Shown in pieces: positions 1 through 11,224 of a stretch of DNA of 64,000 nt. The notes beneath the pieces are model-generated. The model was not told where the DNA came from. It made no database searches and was given only the letters and a program-made list of their open reading frames with translations. Within the stretch, counting starts at the first letter, position 1; each line of letters opens with the position of its first letter. This stretch comes from Lepas anatifera (Eukaryota; Arthropoda; Thecostraca; Lepadidae): positions 296,410-360,409 of the forward strand of contig JAOTON010000212.1 of NCBI GenBank assembly GCA_034440635.1, given 5' to 3'. Both the position numbers and the translations under genes were made by a program.

Positions 1-753
1 TGATACCAAAAAGTTTGACTTGTGAGCTTTGAAAGGTCGCCTTAGGTCAAATAAGCATTTTTGGTGTTTTACTCTATAAATTTTGAATAAACAAAGATAG
101 AACTTTTATTTTGTCACCAAAGTGTTTGTATAGTCACTGCAAGTCAAATGATATACATCATGACCATACCAGATCAAGTTGGGTCAGACCATTGACCTGG
201 GTCAGGTCAAATTCTTAAATTTGACATGGGATAGCAATATTATATATCATGCGATTCGTATTGACGAGATGATTGCAGTGGTGCATCACCTATGGCTGTA
301 TCTTGTTTGGTTTGGAAGTTATTAGCGAAAAAGGAAACGCCCTTATGCATGGGTGGCTATGGACATTCCCAAGAATATGCCCAATATTCAGTGACCTGTA
401 GCTCCCTAGGCTTTGACCTGATACGAAAATGAATGCCACTGCAATGAAAGAGACACTCAAGAGCTTTCTAATGGTGTTAGAAAAATGTTTCTGGCTATCA
501 TAGTTTCTGAGATATGAGGTTTTCTTAGTACACCTCATATTAGCGACGTTGACCTATTTTGACCTCTGGTGACCTTGATATTGACCTGAAAAGAAAAATG
601 ACTGAAGTATTTTCGATATCATTTTTGAAGAGCTTTCGATTGCCGTTTTGCGCTTTTTTCTAGTTCTCTTACTTTTTGAGATCGTGTGGCCTTTTTAGCC
701 CCCCCCCCACCAGGGCGAAGGTGGCTCGTACTCGCCACCGGGGCAAGGGTTAA
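1..753. mobile_element. TTAA element, right part (AGGTCA-rich family)
   Basis: The window opens inside an element rich in TGACCT/AGGTCA (for example around 175-215 and 545-590). It ends in a GC-rich terminus (CCAGGGCGAAGGTGGC, then CCACCGGGGCAAGGG) followed by TTAA at 750-753. The same terminus closes the copy at 53.1-54.33 kb. No coding potential is seen; the short reading frames here are element sequence. Confidence 0.6.
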
Positions 754-2912
754 AGCTGTTTCAAATACATGTTTTAAGCCAATATATCTTGTAAAAAGTT
801 TTGGTTTCACCCAAAACCATATTAAAAAGGTGCATGCAGCATCAGTAGCCTCAGCTATCTTAATAACTTAGCAGAAAATGATACTGAAAAAACACAGTAT
901 AAAACATGGCTTGCTTATGATGCAAGCTTACTTCAGGTAATGACCAGCATCACCTTATACAAACAATGGGCATTCTAGAGAGAGGTATGCACATGGGAGC
1001 TATAAGAATCGGGATGAAATAAGCCCACTCATATCAGACATTTCCTCCATCATTGCACTCTTATAAATCATTATCAGATCACCTACAATATTTTGGGGCC
1101 TGCTTGAATTGAAAGTTAAGGTTATTATACCTACTACTCCCAAGCAGGGAGGGATGTTGTAGCCGCAGAGTGCCAAGACCAAAGGAGTCCTGAAGTCAAG
1201 GCAGGGGGCAGACTATAGCCACAATATGTTTGAGATTATCATGAGGGGCCCAGCCGAGGGCACAAAGGTTCCAGGTGAACCACAGGGGCCCGGAAGCATT
1301 TCAGGAGGCCATAATAGCCACAGGAGATCTGGGTGAACCGCAGGGGGCTAGGCTGGGGTCACAGAGGACCAGGGTGGATTACAGGGGAATTCAATAAATA
1401 ATTGCAGCGATTCCCCTTGTGTAGATGCAGTTATTGCAGTGCGATAAATGCTGCAGAAGGCATGATTGACACCTAGCATTAAAGGAGCGCCGGACGTTGA
1501 TGTTCTCATCCAGGGGCGTCGGCCCGGAGTTATTACGGACCTTTAACCCCGATCATAACGCTGAGAAACATTCATTGATTATACCTCGGAATCCATAAGG
1601 CGTTGAGTGATATTGGGGATATATAGGTGCCGAGGTGTATGCAGCAATTGCAAAGTTATAGTACCCAGAAGTGTCAGACAATATTTTCACCGGCTGCAAA
1701 TGGTAGATGATTTCCTGCATCCTAGGCCGACTGAACAGAAAGTGATTCCCGACTGGGACAACTCGAACGGAGCGAACCAGAGAAATATGAAAACGGACTT
1801 GGTTGATTCACCATTGAAACAGTTAAGACGGATAAATTGATCACAAAAGTAAAATCTGTGCCGATTCACTTAAGCAATTGTCCAGTTAACCACCTATTAG
1901 GTGCCCTCGTGCAAATCTTGCATTGTTTTGATGCTGTTCCAATATCATATATGATCTGTAGCTTGTGCTAAATTTCTGATATTCTAAACGGGTTTTTCGT
2001 GTATGCCACTCTTAACAGTGACCGAAAAAAATTGTCAGGACAGAGTTGGATCCATACTTTCATGGGAAGGAGGGGCTTAGGGGGCCTCAACACCACCACA
2101 CTTAATCCACGAATAGCTTCTACTAAAAAAATTGCGGGGACCTGATTGAGGGTGCGGGCTTGAACACCCTTTGCCCCCCTCCTTGTATCCACCACTGCGC
2201 CAGAGTTTTCATTCGTTGATTTCGGGTTTTTTCGGGCCATTTATTTTGTACCTATTTTGGCTTGTGTCATAAGAATTGTGGATAACACCTGCTAATTACT
2301 CTTAATAAAATTATTTGAAATAAGTTATTTTAAAACAACTTACTCTTATGTTATCAAATGACTGCAATTCCAAAAGTCAGGAACTGCTACAGCAGAAAAA
2401 TCAACCAGTGACGTCACACGTGCGTTGACCAAATCAACCAAAAACAACGCCCGGACGATTTTACCTGTAAAGATATAAGGCCTTGGTCGTACCCAGCCCC
2501 CGTTTAACAGCAAGTGTAGATCACCGGATGTGACATCACACCTCATAGGATAAAACATGGGACAATTAAATGATTAGCCAATTTTTTTTGCAAAAAGACT
2601 TCCAGACTCGAAGATGAAATGCTTATTTGTTTCATTTCAAATAAACTTGAATGCATTGAATTCTCATATTCGTAAGCGAGCAGCGCCATTAGCAGCAGTT
2701 TAACACACGGCCCAAAGATGAAGGAATTACTGCTCGCCTGTGTGACATCATTTAGGCACAAAGGAATCCCTCTTGAACGTACCTTTAATTAAAGTTATCT
2801 TGAGTCGCACCTGTTTCAGAATTGTATTATAGAAAGAGTAGGTACCTGAGTCCAAATCTTCTGATCCTTCTTGCTCGGCACCCACTTCACTGGAAGACTT
2901 CTTTTTTGAAGG
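754..2912. other. No gene seen; unassigned intergenic sequence
   Basis: I see no supportable gene in this stretch. Around 1200-1390 there is a degenerate GGGGCC/CACAGGGG-type repeat. At 2040-2200 a fragment resembles a CAGTGGTGGATCCA-type hAT MITE end (TATCCACCACTGCGCC near 2185). The remainder carries only short chance reading frames. Confidence 0.4.
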
Positions 2913-2920
2913 ATGGGAAC

Positions 2921-3200
2921 CAGGGGCGTAGCCAAGGGGGGCGGCAGGGACAGCCGCCCCTCCCTGAGGGCTCAGAGGGCCCCCTGAGGTCATGAGCCGC
3001 GCGAAGCGCGGCTTGCCCGCACTATGCTCTGTGGCCAAATTTGGCATTTTATACCAGACAGGGCCCTCTTAAGCCCTCTTCAGCGCTCTATTCTGTAACA
3101 ATCAGGGCCTTTTTACCCATCAGGGCCCATTTTGGCGCTGTCGCAGGGGCCTTTTTCGGGGCGCCGCCCCTCCCTGAGTGAAATCCTGGCTACGCCCCTG
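2921..3200. mobile_element. hAT-type MITE with 8-bp target duplication
   Basis: A 280-bp element begins CAGGGGCGTAGCCA and ends TGGCTACGCCCCTG, a 14-bp perfect terminal inverted repeat. It is flanked by the direct repeat ATGGGAAC at 2913-2920 and 3201-3208. An 8-bp duplication and a CAGGG start are classic for non-autonomous hAT elements. The interior is GC-rich with no coding capacity. Related CAGTGGTGTAGCCA ends occur at 43.53 kb and 47.67 kb. Confidence 0.9.
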
Positions 3201-3208
3201 ATGGGAAC

Positions 3209-6200
3209 CATGCACTTTGAGGTATGTTTTGAGCATACATGCATTAGTTAACGCGATAGATATACAAATTAGAAAAAAACAAAAATACAGAGTCTCCATT
3301 TTTAAGACCGACCAGTTGGCAATCAGCTGGCCACCAGCAAGTTTAGTAATTATTTTCATGCTACGTTTGGTAGGATTACCTTCAATCTAAATGGCTAAAA
3401 AATCAAACGAAAAGTTTGATGCATACATTGCATGCTGGATTACCCGAGGCGGGTGTCATTTCGACCCATAGCCTGGTCGATTTGTCGTGGAATCCCCTCC
3501 TAAAGGCTGCTATAGTACCAGCTATGTTGTACATTATTGGGAACATGCAAATTTGTTGCGTCATTAGTCATTGACCTTGAATGACCTTGACCTCAAAATT
3601 TCAAAGAAAGTTTTGTGAGACTTCCCCTCTAAGATGACCTTGGTCCATTTTTTATACTACCTGCTTTTGTCGCAGATTCATGGCATTTCCCAATAGCTCT
3701 CCAGCACGGCACAGTGATGCAGCGGGTCTAAAAACGGGGCGAAAATGCCAAAAATGACTTTCTAGAATTGAAATAAAATGTATGCAATGTGTTTGAGAAT
3801 TGTTTGGAACCCAGAAAACCATAATTATTTTCTTCCTCTAGCGCACCACATTGGTTTCACAGGAGCTGTAACTTGAAACTTATTCTGCCTCGCTAAATAC
3901 GGGTATCTGCCCAGAAATAGTAGCGTGATCTAAAACGTTAATAACAGGTGCTCAAACCTAGTCATTCATAAAAAACGTATACTACCGTAAAGCTTGGGAT
4001 GTTTTCGACCTTCTGGTTACAAAAATATTGTTATAGCTGCTTCGACGAATGCAGTGAATTTGTTTTAATGAATATATATTTCGGAACTAAAATTTATAAC
4101 ATACATCATATTGCCTTAGGCTGGCAAAAAAGGCACAGTCAGGATCAGCTAGAAAATCATACCATGTATTCCGGGAAGTGTCTCCTTTACATTGGCGGAA
4201 TCCGTAGGTCGGCAACCGACGGCCGAAAAACGTTATGACAGTTTTAGTGCGCGCATGTTCTACCCGTAGTCGGCGGGCGGTTGTGGCAATGACGCGGGCG
4301 GCATCCACCAATCGATGAATAGTATTTCATTTCTCCAATCAAATGACATTTAAAAGGGGAAGGGGTAAAAAATCACAAAATATGCGTAAAATTATTGACG
4401 GATGGCCTCTAATTGAAGGAGGCAATAAACTTGGGAAGGCGGAGGGTAAATTGAGACAGCCAAAGCATGTTGTTCAAGAGCTATTCGGGCACAGCGAGAT
4501 CAGGCCGTGAATAAAAAATTCTAACTTCGGCTCACTTTCTTCTCCTTTGGGAAATGCTATTTTAAATCGATTTTCCGGTAATCTTTGGCCTCCACCCCTG
4601 TTAAAACTGTCATGTATGTACAGCCGGTTCCACAGTGATTGGTAGGTATTAGTGTCAGTTTGTTTAAGAAATATCTTAAAAACGATTACTCTTCGCATAG
4701 ACGTTTCGTCTCTAGCAATGAATTTTGACGAGCTCTCTAAATTTGTGACCCCGCAAACTGGGTGAGACGTCAATTTGGAAAACTATGGACAACAAAACTT
4801 TTTTCGCCGATCCCGATGATTTGCTGTGTCTTTTTCTCAATTACTTCCGAATTTTGGACCTTTAGTAGTATTTCGCACGTCAGTTCATGCATCCAGTTAA
4901 AACGCAGCAGGTGAGGTAAGAATGGTGTCGGCAAGGAACATCACTTGAGATATTTTTGCAAAAACGACCGCAGCATAATACCTACCAATCAGTATCGAAC
5001 CGGCTGTACATACATACTACCTCTCTTGGATTTTGAAGAAAGTCGCTTGTCACATTTTGTTGAGTTTTCTGGCTGTTAAGGTTTAACAGTGGTTATCTTC
5101 TGATGATGTTTTAATACCCGACGCTCCCTAAAATCTGTTCTCAATGCTAATAGATACGAGGTGAGAATGCACTTTTCACTACCAATGTTTACCGGCTAAC
5201 AACTAGGAAAATTCAATCATTAAATCAAATTATCAATCATATGAATTGTTTCCCTTACTATTACCTTTATTCAGCTTATCGCATGGTCAGATTTGTGACT
5301 GTGTAAATACTTCATAAAGCTACAGTCACTGTAAGAACTGTTATAAGCCATCGATACCCTCTGCATAAAGTAGCACACCCAATGGGTGCCAAGGGGTGCT
5401 CTGGTGCCTTCGTTATGGTCCTGGCCTCAAAATGGATGTCAGCTTTAGATTTTGCTTTATAAGAGCTTTCGAATGGTGTATAGAAACTCGATCTAACTCC
5501 TCCAGAAGCCTAGTTACTCTCGGCTTTTGTCAACCTTGTTTTGAGAACCAACATTGCCTTACATCGGTTTAGAAATAACCAGGGGCTGCGCTCCGGCTTT
5601 TTAGCCTATGCCAAAAATGGCAACCTCAAATCTGGCATTCACCATGGTGATGACGTCAGCGATCGCCTAGAGTTGCTTAGCAACGCATTGTCGCTGAGCA
5701 TTGTAGAAGACGGGGCTATCAGGAGATAAGTTGCGTGTTAGGGGCAATAATACTGTTTTTTGAGGACGTGGGGTAATAAATCTTGGGTCTACCCCTCGCC
5801 AGATGCATCTTGAAACCGTGAAACACTCCACGATCCGGAGTCGATTCTCATGGAATAAATCGGCGGCTCCACCTTGAGAGCAACTGCTGACGTCACAAAC
5901 CTAAAATTCTCTAGTAATAGAGGTTGCCATTTTTTGAGAGGGGAGCGCTCTACCTCTACATTTAAAGGCCTTGGAAATTACATCATAACTCGGTGACCTG
6001 AGCTGATCTTGGATTTAAATTTCGTCAAGATGTACAAAATTGATTCTGGTTTGCGTTTGTCACGCGACATTGCGCTAAGCCGAGCCGCTTTTCTCCCATC
6101 GCGAAAAAATTTAGAAGGGGTAGAATCGATCGCCTGGCAAAAGGAGGGTTAACAGGAAAAAAATTGGTGTCCTTGTTTGAGATTCCTGATGGAGAGCTTC

Positions 6201-6330
6201 AAATTGAACCCAAAAACATTGTTCTATTATTATTATTTATTGAGCTATGAATTTCGTCCAGTTTTTCAGGCCTCCTGCATCACTGTGCACGGCCCTAATT
6301 TGACCTTTACCACCTTGAAGAAATTAACCT
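3209..6330. other. No gene seen; decayed AGGTCA-element fragments
   Basis: No supportable gene. TGACCT-rich tracts near 3560-3660 and 5390-5570 match parts of the TTAA family; 5400-5570 resembles 29.36-29.53 kb. A separate inverted repeat at 4.6-5.0 kb is listed on its own. Confidence 0.4.
4607..5016. repeat. Inverted repeat, arms of about 75 bp
   Basis: The sequence TGTACAGCCGGTT...TTGGTAGGTATTA near 4614-4650 returns reverse-complemented at about 4977-5013. Weaker pairing extends inward (AAATATCTTAA versus AAATATCTCAA). About 250 bp lies between the arms. This looks like a small foldback or MITE-type element. I could not define a target duplication. Confidence 0.6.
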
Positions 6331-7254
6331 TTAACACGCGCACTGGAGGGGGGCCTCGGAGGCCCCCCCACCTGTTTTTCCAAGGTGGCCGGAGAACTGC
6401 TTGTAGCGGAAAAACGAAACCTGGCCACATTTAAAAGAATTTAATAGCGCGTCGATTGGTGAAGACTTTTTGAAAATCGGCCGAAAATGTGTTGACTTAT
6501 AGGCTTTCAAAGTCAGACCTGCATTTTGAGATCGCCGTAAACGCGCGGTCGGACCAGTTAGCTTGCATTGAAGACCGAGTGGTGACGTCATAACGTCATA
6601 TAAGCGGGACTATATGTCAAGGTCACTTCACATGAAAGTCAAGGTCAAGGTCAAAGGTCACAGGTCAAGGTCATATCTGCACTTTCAAGGTCACTGACCA
6701 CTGTGCATCCGGCCAAATGACGTTACCCCGTCTGACATATATTATGCTATGACGTCATCGGTAGGGTACCCCAATACAAAGTTCAAGGTCAAAGGTCAAG
6801 GTCAAAGGTCATTGGGAAAGGTCAATCCTCATTTCCCGCCAAACAGTGGCTACAGTGTTAGTCAAAGTGTAAATAATGTAGTATACCATATGGTGACCTT
6901 AAAGGTCAATGACCTTGAATGACCTTGACCCAAAAGTTGTGGGGAAGCCTCTTTGGACCTCTTCTCTATGAATCTTGTCCGCCTTTAGCTTATTCCCGCC
7001 ATTTTTCTGCATAATCACAGCATTTACCAATCGATCCCAGCATGGCCAATATTTGACCTTTACGACCTCGTTTGACCTTGAAGATATTGACCTAGGTCAA
7101 TGAAAATTGGTCATCATGTAGATCACCATAGTCCCCACCCACCTACCAAGTGGTGTTTTTCTAACCCTCTTAGTTTCCGAGATCTTAGGGGGGCCTACCA
7201 GGCCCCCCCTCCAGTGCGCGTTAGTGCCAGACCCCCCTCCAGTGCGGGTGTTAA
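6331..7254. mobile_element. TTAA element with dense AGGTCA half-site arrays
   Basis: A 924-bp element bounded by TTAA at 6331-6334 and 7251-7254. Its left end is CACGCGCACTGGAGGGG and its right end reads, reversed, CACCCGCACTGGAGGGG. The inside carries runs of AGGTCA, including five half-sites in 32 bp at 6642-6673 with spacings 0, 1, 1 and 0. There is also an inverted AGGTCA-C-TGACCA at 6688-6700. No transposase is present. TTAA targets are used by piggyBac and Kolobok elements; which superfamily applies here is open. Confidence 0.8.
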
Positions 7255-7410
7255 CGAAACTTTGCCATAAGGTACACCGCTATCTTCCCCATACACACCT
7301 CCAATAGGCGTTTCTCTAACCCTCTTGGTTTCCGATATCTCAGGAGGGGGCACTTTAGGACCCCTTCCACCGCACGTTGACGCCAGTCCCCTCTCCACTG
7401 CGCGTGCTAA
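7255..7410. mobile_element. TTAA element, right-end fragment
   Basis: This fragment directly abuts the previous copy. It ends CCACTGCGCGTGCTAA, a decayed version of the family end in which TTAA became CTAA. The GC-rich subterminal block (about 7345-7400) resembles that of the 6331-7254 copy. Confidence 0.5.
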
Positions 7411-7692
7411 ATTCGGGTGAAGTGGGCCTCTTGGGATTTGGGCGTTGAGCTGGGTAAATGCAAACGTTTTAACAATTCCCTGTAATCTGGATGCAGCTTG
7501 TTATGGTTACACGCTGCTGTCTTTCGTTGGCTGGCGATGCATAAATATGATGTGTGTGCCATACTGTTCGCTTGATAGCGTTTCATTCTCACTACAGCCG
7601 CTCTACCAGGTGGAGGCGTTGTAAGGCATCGTTCAAGAAACTTTTTGAGACAGTGAACAAAAATATGTGGTTCAGCTTGTCGCCTTAGAGCC

Positions 7693-9243
7693 ATGTTGTT
7701 GCAACTGCGGTCTGCTTGGGATATGACTTCTCTTTCGATGAACGGTAAGCTTCTTTCTATGGCCTACCGGACAGCCCTGCTAGCCTTAATTACCACTCGA
7801 GCTCATAGTAAACATGCCACCGGCATGCATCGTGACGGGAAGAAAATGACCGGACAGTCACCTTTGAAGGAGCTTCAGGTCATTGAGCCGTTGCATTGCC
7901 TGACGCACTGTATCATCCACCCTGACTGTCAGGCCATGAACTTTGGCAGCATCTCCAGCGCAGTCAGCTGTCAGCTGTTCTCTGAGCAGGCTTGTGCTGG
8001 ATATCAGCTGGAAGACGACGCAGATGTTGCCTACTATGACGTCACTGATGGACCTGGCAGGAAGGCGGAAATAGAACAGAGCTACTGGAACAACACCGTT
8101 TGCACTGAACAGGGCTACTGTTCACCAATGTGTAAGGCAATAAATCTAGGAGATTTCTGCAAGGCTGACGCTCACTGTGATTTTTCACCTACCGCTGCGT
8201 TTAGCTGCGTTGAACAATCGTGCCAGATGAAGGATAACTCCTGGGAGGTGTACCCCGGATTTGCTCTCCCGAAGCAGTTTGACTGGCAGTTAGTTTACAA
8301 AAAGCCCCACATGAAGCGACTGGCACCCGGCGTCTGCTCCCTGGACCTCAGTGTGCGAGTCGGCAATGCGCAAACAACCATCAAGATCCAACAGTCAGAC
8401 GTCTTTATCGCAGACGGCCCACAGTTTGTCGTATCGGACTCGCACATTGAGAACGAGTTCGATATCACGATCAATGTAATGAAGAACAAATCACCGACCT
8501 GGATAGCGTCGAAGACTACCTCTGGTCTACTCATTGCAGAAGGCCTTGGCAGGCTAAAGCTCTCCTGGTGCGAAGGACATTTGACAGCAGGAACTGAGAA
8601 GAACCCCATGCTCGTCACCGGTTCTGTACCGTCGGACGGCAAGTCCCTAGATTTTATTTCAGCAGTCGCCTTGAAACATCTCGCTTTATTGCGTGTTCAC
8701 TCTGGAGGTGTAGCTGACGGTTGGCTATATGAAGAGCAGGGCACTAGTGCTGATCCAGTGTTTGAAATTCCTGAAGGGCATTTCATCTCGCATCGTATTA
8801 ACTCAACGCTGGCGATCACCGTCAAGGTGGACTGTAAGCTATTCACGGACTTCCAACTTATCTTGGATTTAGACACAGCTTCTGAAATGATCAATGTCTG
8901 TATTGGTTGTGATAATAACCGTGGGATATATGCAGGATACAGAAATAAGACTACTTTGGCCTTATCGATCATCAAAGAATCCAGCATGGCGGGTTTGTTG
9001 AACCAAACTGAGTTCCGAACCTTCGCAGTAAGCTACAGCAACGACGGAATGATCACTATCCACAAGAATGGCGAGGAAGAGCCGATATTAACCACCACCG
9101 CCCCACGACCCATGACTAGCATCAATAGAGTGTCCTTTGGAAACTTGTACAAGCATCAGGTGCGTCTGGCCCGCTACGACCCGCGCTGGAAGACGGACAC
9201 GTGGCGCACAGAAGGAACCGGATTCGGCAACGGACAGCTTTAG
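7693..9243 (+). CDS. Secreted PAN/apple and FAMeT-like domain protein
   Basis: The uninterrupted 516-residue reading frame has no visible intron. Residues 16-39 look like a signal peptide or anchor with hydrophobic core LLALI; Met1, Met16 or Met23 could start it, so the start is uncertain. Residues 54-116 resemble a PAN/apple module (Cys 69, 73, 79, 93, 101). Residues 137-177 hold a seven-Cys cluster like an EB module. Two regions follow, about 184-330 and 340-507. The second ends with FRTFAVSYSNDGMITI and INRVSFGNLYKH, which fits the Methyltransf_FA family (named for farnesoic acid O-methyltransferase but lacking a known methyltransferase fold). Role inferred: extracellular recognition or adhesion. 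I see no clear poly(A) signal. The gene lies between TTAA elements and a SINE-like fragment. It could be a recent retrocopy. Confidence 0.75.
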   Translation: MLLQLRSAWDMTSLSMNGKLLSMAYRTALLALITTRAHSKHATGMHRDGKKMTGQSPLKELQVIEPLHCLTHCIIHPDCQAMNFGSISSAVSCQLFSEQACAGYQLEDDADVAYYDVTDGPGRKAEIEQSYWNNTVCTEQGYCSPMCKAINLGDFCKADAHCDFSPTAAFSCVEQSCQMKDNSWEVYPGFALPKQFDWQLVYKKPHMKRLAPGVCSLDLSVRVGNAQTTIKIQQSDVFIADGPQFVVSDSHIENEFDITINVMKNKSPTWIASKTTSGLLIAEGLGRLKLSWCEGHLTAGTEKNPMLVTGSVPSDGKSLDFISAVALKHLALLRVHSGGVADGWLYEEQGTSADPVFEIPEGHFISHRINSTLAITVKVDCKLFTDFQLILDLDTASEMINVCIGCDNNRGIYAGYRNKTTLALSIIKESSMAGLLNQTEFRTFAVSYSNDGMITIHKNGEEEPILTTTAPRPMTSINRVSFGNLYKHQVRLARYDPRWKTDTWRTEGTGFGNGQL

Positions 9244-11216
9244 AACTGCTGGCGAGTCTTCACAAACGCAGCAGTCGACATGAAATTTGACACTTGAACA
9301 ATTGGACACTGGGAAAATTGAAATTGGATGAAAGTTTACCAGTTGGAGTTCTTGATGATGGACAAAGAAGATAGATGCAGACAGGAAAGCCAGCTTATGG
9401 TCAGCTATCTGTTGGCAGATGCACCCACCTGTCAACGTCCTGGACCGGATCCGAAAACACATCCTCGAAATGGCAGATCTGACTGGACTACCTTGAGAAT
9501 CCGGCTATTTTTGGATCTGGGTATGGATTTGAATCCTCATTTTTCGCTTTAGTCGAATTTCATTTATATGAATTGGATTTGTGTTAGCAACTCAGTGTAC
9601 TCACGGATTGGCTTAGATGTGTTGGGGCAAGTCGGATAACGACCACGTTGAATCAGATTTTTGGCGGACCATGACACACTACCAAAAATGCAATACCTGC
9701 TCTGCATGTACTATCTGGGTATGGAGGGGATGCGTGGACCAGTGGTAAAGCGTCCGTCTCCTCAGCCAAAGGGGCCCGGCAGGTACTCTGAATAGGTGAA
9801 ACCCGATCCCCACCACCAGCAGTGTGATATTGGCGCTCCACCTTAGCAGGTGGTGCGCAGTGGCAACCCAACAACTTTCCTTTATCTGCACCTTGGGATC
9901 GTCATGGTCAGTCTAGATGGTCAGTTCAGATGGATCAGAGGCTCAGTCTAGACACCATTCCTGTATTTGCCCTGGTTTCGGCAGATATATATCGGAGGAA
10001 TGTGCACCCCCAACAAAAAAAATCGCACCACTTTGATTTGTTTTTTTAATAGCAAGATCATCCGACTAACCTAGCGCAGTTTCCTTCTACACCACTCAGC
10101 ATCGACTGTCCCCTTAGGGAGTACAGCTCCTTATGAAATATATCGGCTATGAGCCTGTGCGCCTTGTCCTGACCTGCAGCTGTGATCCTACATAGGCAGA
10201 TGTGGCACGGAACATCTGAGGCTGAGCGTATCTTTTCTTCAGCCTTGAGTTTGTGTTGTCTGAGAGTGTAGCTGGGAGAAATGAAGCAGGAAGTATATGA
10301 TGGCAATCAATTTTAACTGATTGTTTCATGGCCACGGTGGAGCTACTTCTCGTTCACCTTAACAATACGTCCGCATCGGCATACAGATGCATGCTTAAAG
10401 GGAGTGTGACACCCTGACGGGGGTTCGGACTGAGATGGTCGGGTGACGGAATGTGCCGGGGACCCTGGGCCTTTCTCCATACGTTCCGGAGCTCGCTGTT
10501 TCCAGTTGAATTCTCGGTATTTGGAGCGGGCACCGGTCCAGCGGTAACCCTGCGGCGGGAATTCCCCCGGCTGGGGCTCGCCGTTCAAGGGATCCATCCC
10601 TCCGGTTGTCCGCTGTTTTGACGGTTCGGATCGCTGAGCGATACAGCCTTTCCGTTGTGTGCATGCTGAACCGTGGTTCTTTTAAGTAGCAGACCCGTTG
10701 AAGCGCTGCACCGTTTGATTAGTGGAACTTTGTGATTGTGTTTTTTATGCGGTGGGCATTTTGACACTGCACCGTTGGAATTTTCTGATCGTGCAGAGTC
10801 CCGGGGGTGAACAGACCGCTGCGCATGTATTTGAGTCGCCCGGTTGTATGAGGGCTTCGGTTTCTGCGTTCACCCATGTCTGTCGGTCCTGAGCCGCCGG
10901 AAAGCTTTCTCGAGACCTTTGAAATGCCTAGTGGAGCATCTGGATGGACGGGCCCCCTCTATATCACCGTTACCATGTCGCAATATTCTCTTGAAATCCC
11001 AATTAAAATAAATCCACTCCGTGGTCTGGTCCGGGTTAAGATATGTCACCCAGCATCTGCACCACATTTGAAAGCACTAAAACTTTTCAGATGATGTTAC
11101 CTTCTCAGTACAACACACATGCACATTTACATACCCAGACCATCGATCGCCACATTTCCACTTCACTTCTGTCGTGTCAGCGCGCTACCCGAGTGGGTGG
11201 CTTCTAGGAACGCTGG
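9244..11216. other. No gene recognised; mixed GC-rich sequence
   Basis: Apart from the SINE-like fragment at 9.73 kb, nothing is identifiable. The 10340-10800 part is GC-rich and open on the minus strand (positions 10343-10664), but it has no start, splice or domain evidence. An 8-bp inverted repeat, GGGTGAAC and GTTCACCC, brackets about 10805-10877. Confidence 0.35.
9727..9890 (+). mobile_element. tRNA-derived SINE candidate
   Basis: The stretch GTGGACCAGTGGTAAAGCG matches a Pol III box A in a tRNA D-arm context, followed by a Leu/Ser-like GTCTCCTCAGCC segment. The box B region (AACCCGATCCCC) is degenerate. A functional tRNA is unlikely because the cloverleaf does not close. Confidence 0.4.
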
Positions 11217-11224
11217 GTGCATAT

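Noticed and set aside
6600..7090. CRISPR-like array of short repeats
   Set aside because: The 6-bp half-sites have irregular spacing and orientation, lie in a eukaryotic transposon, and have no spacers or cas genes.
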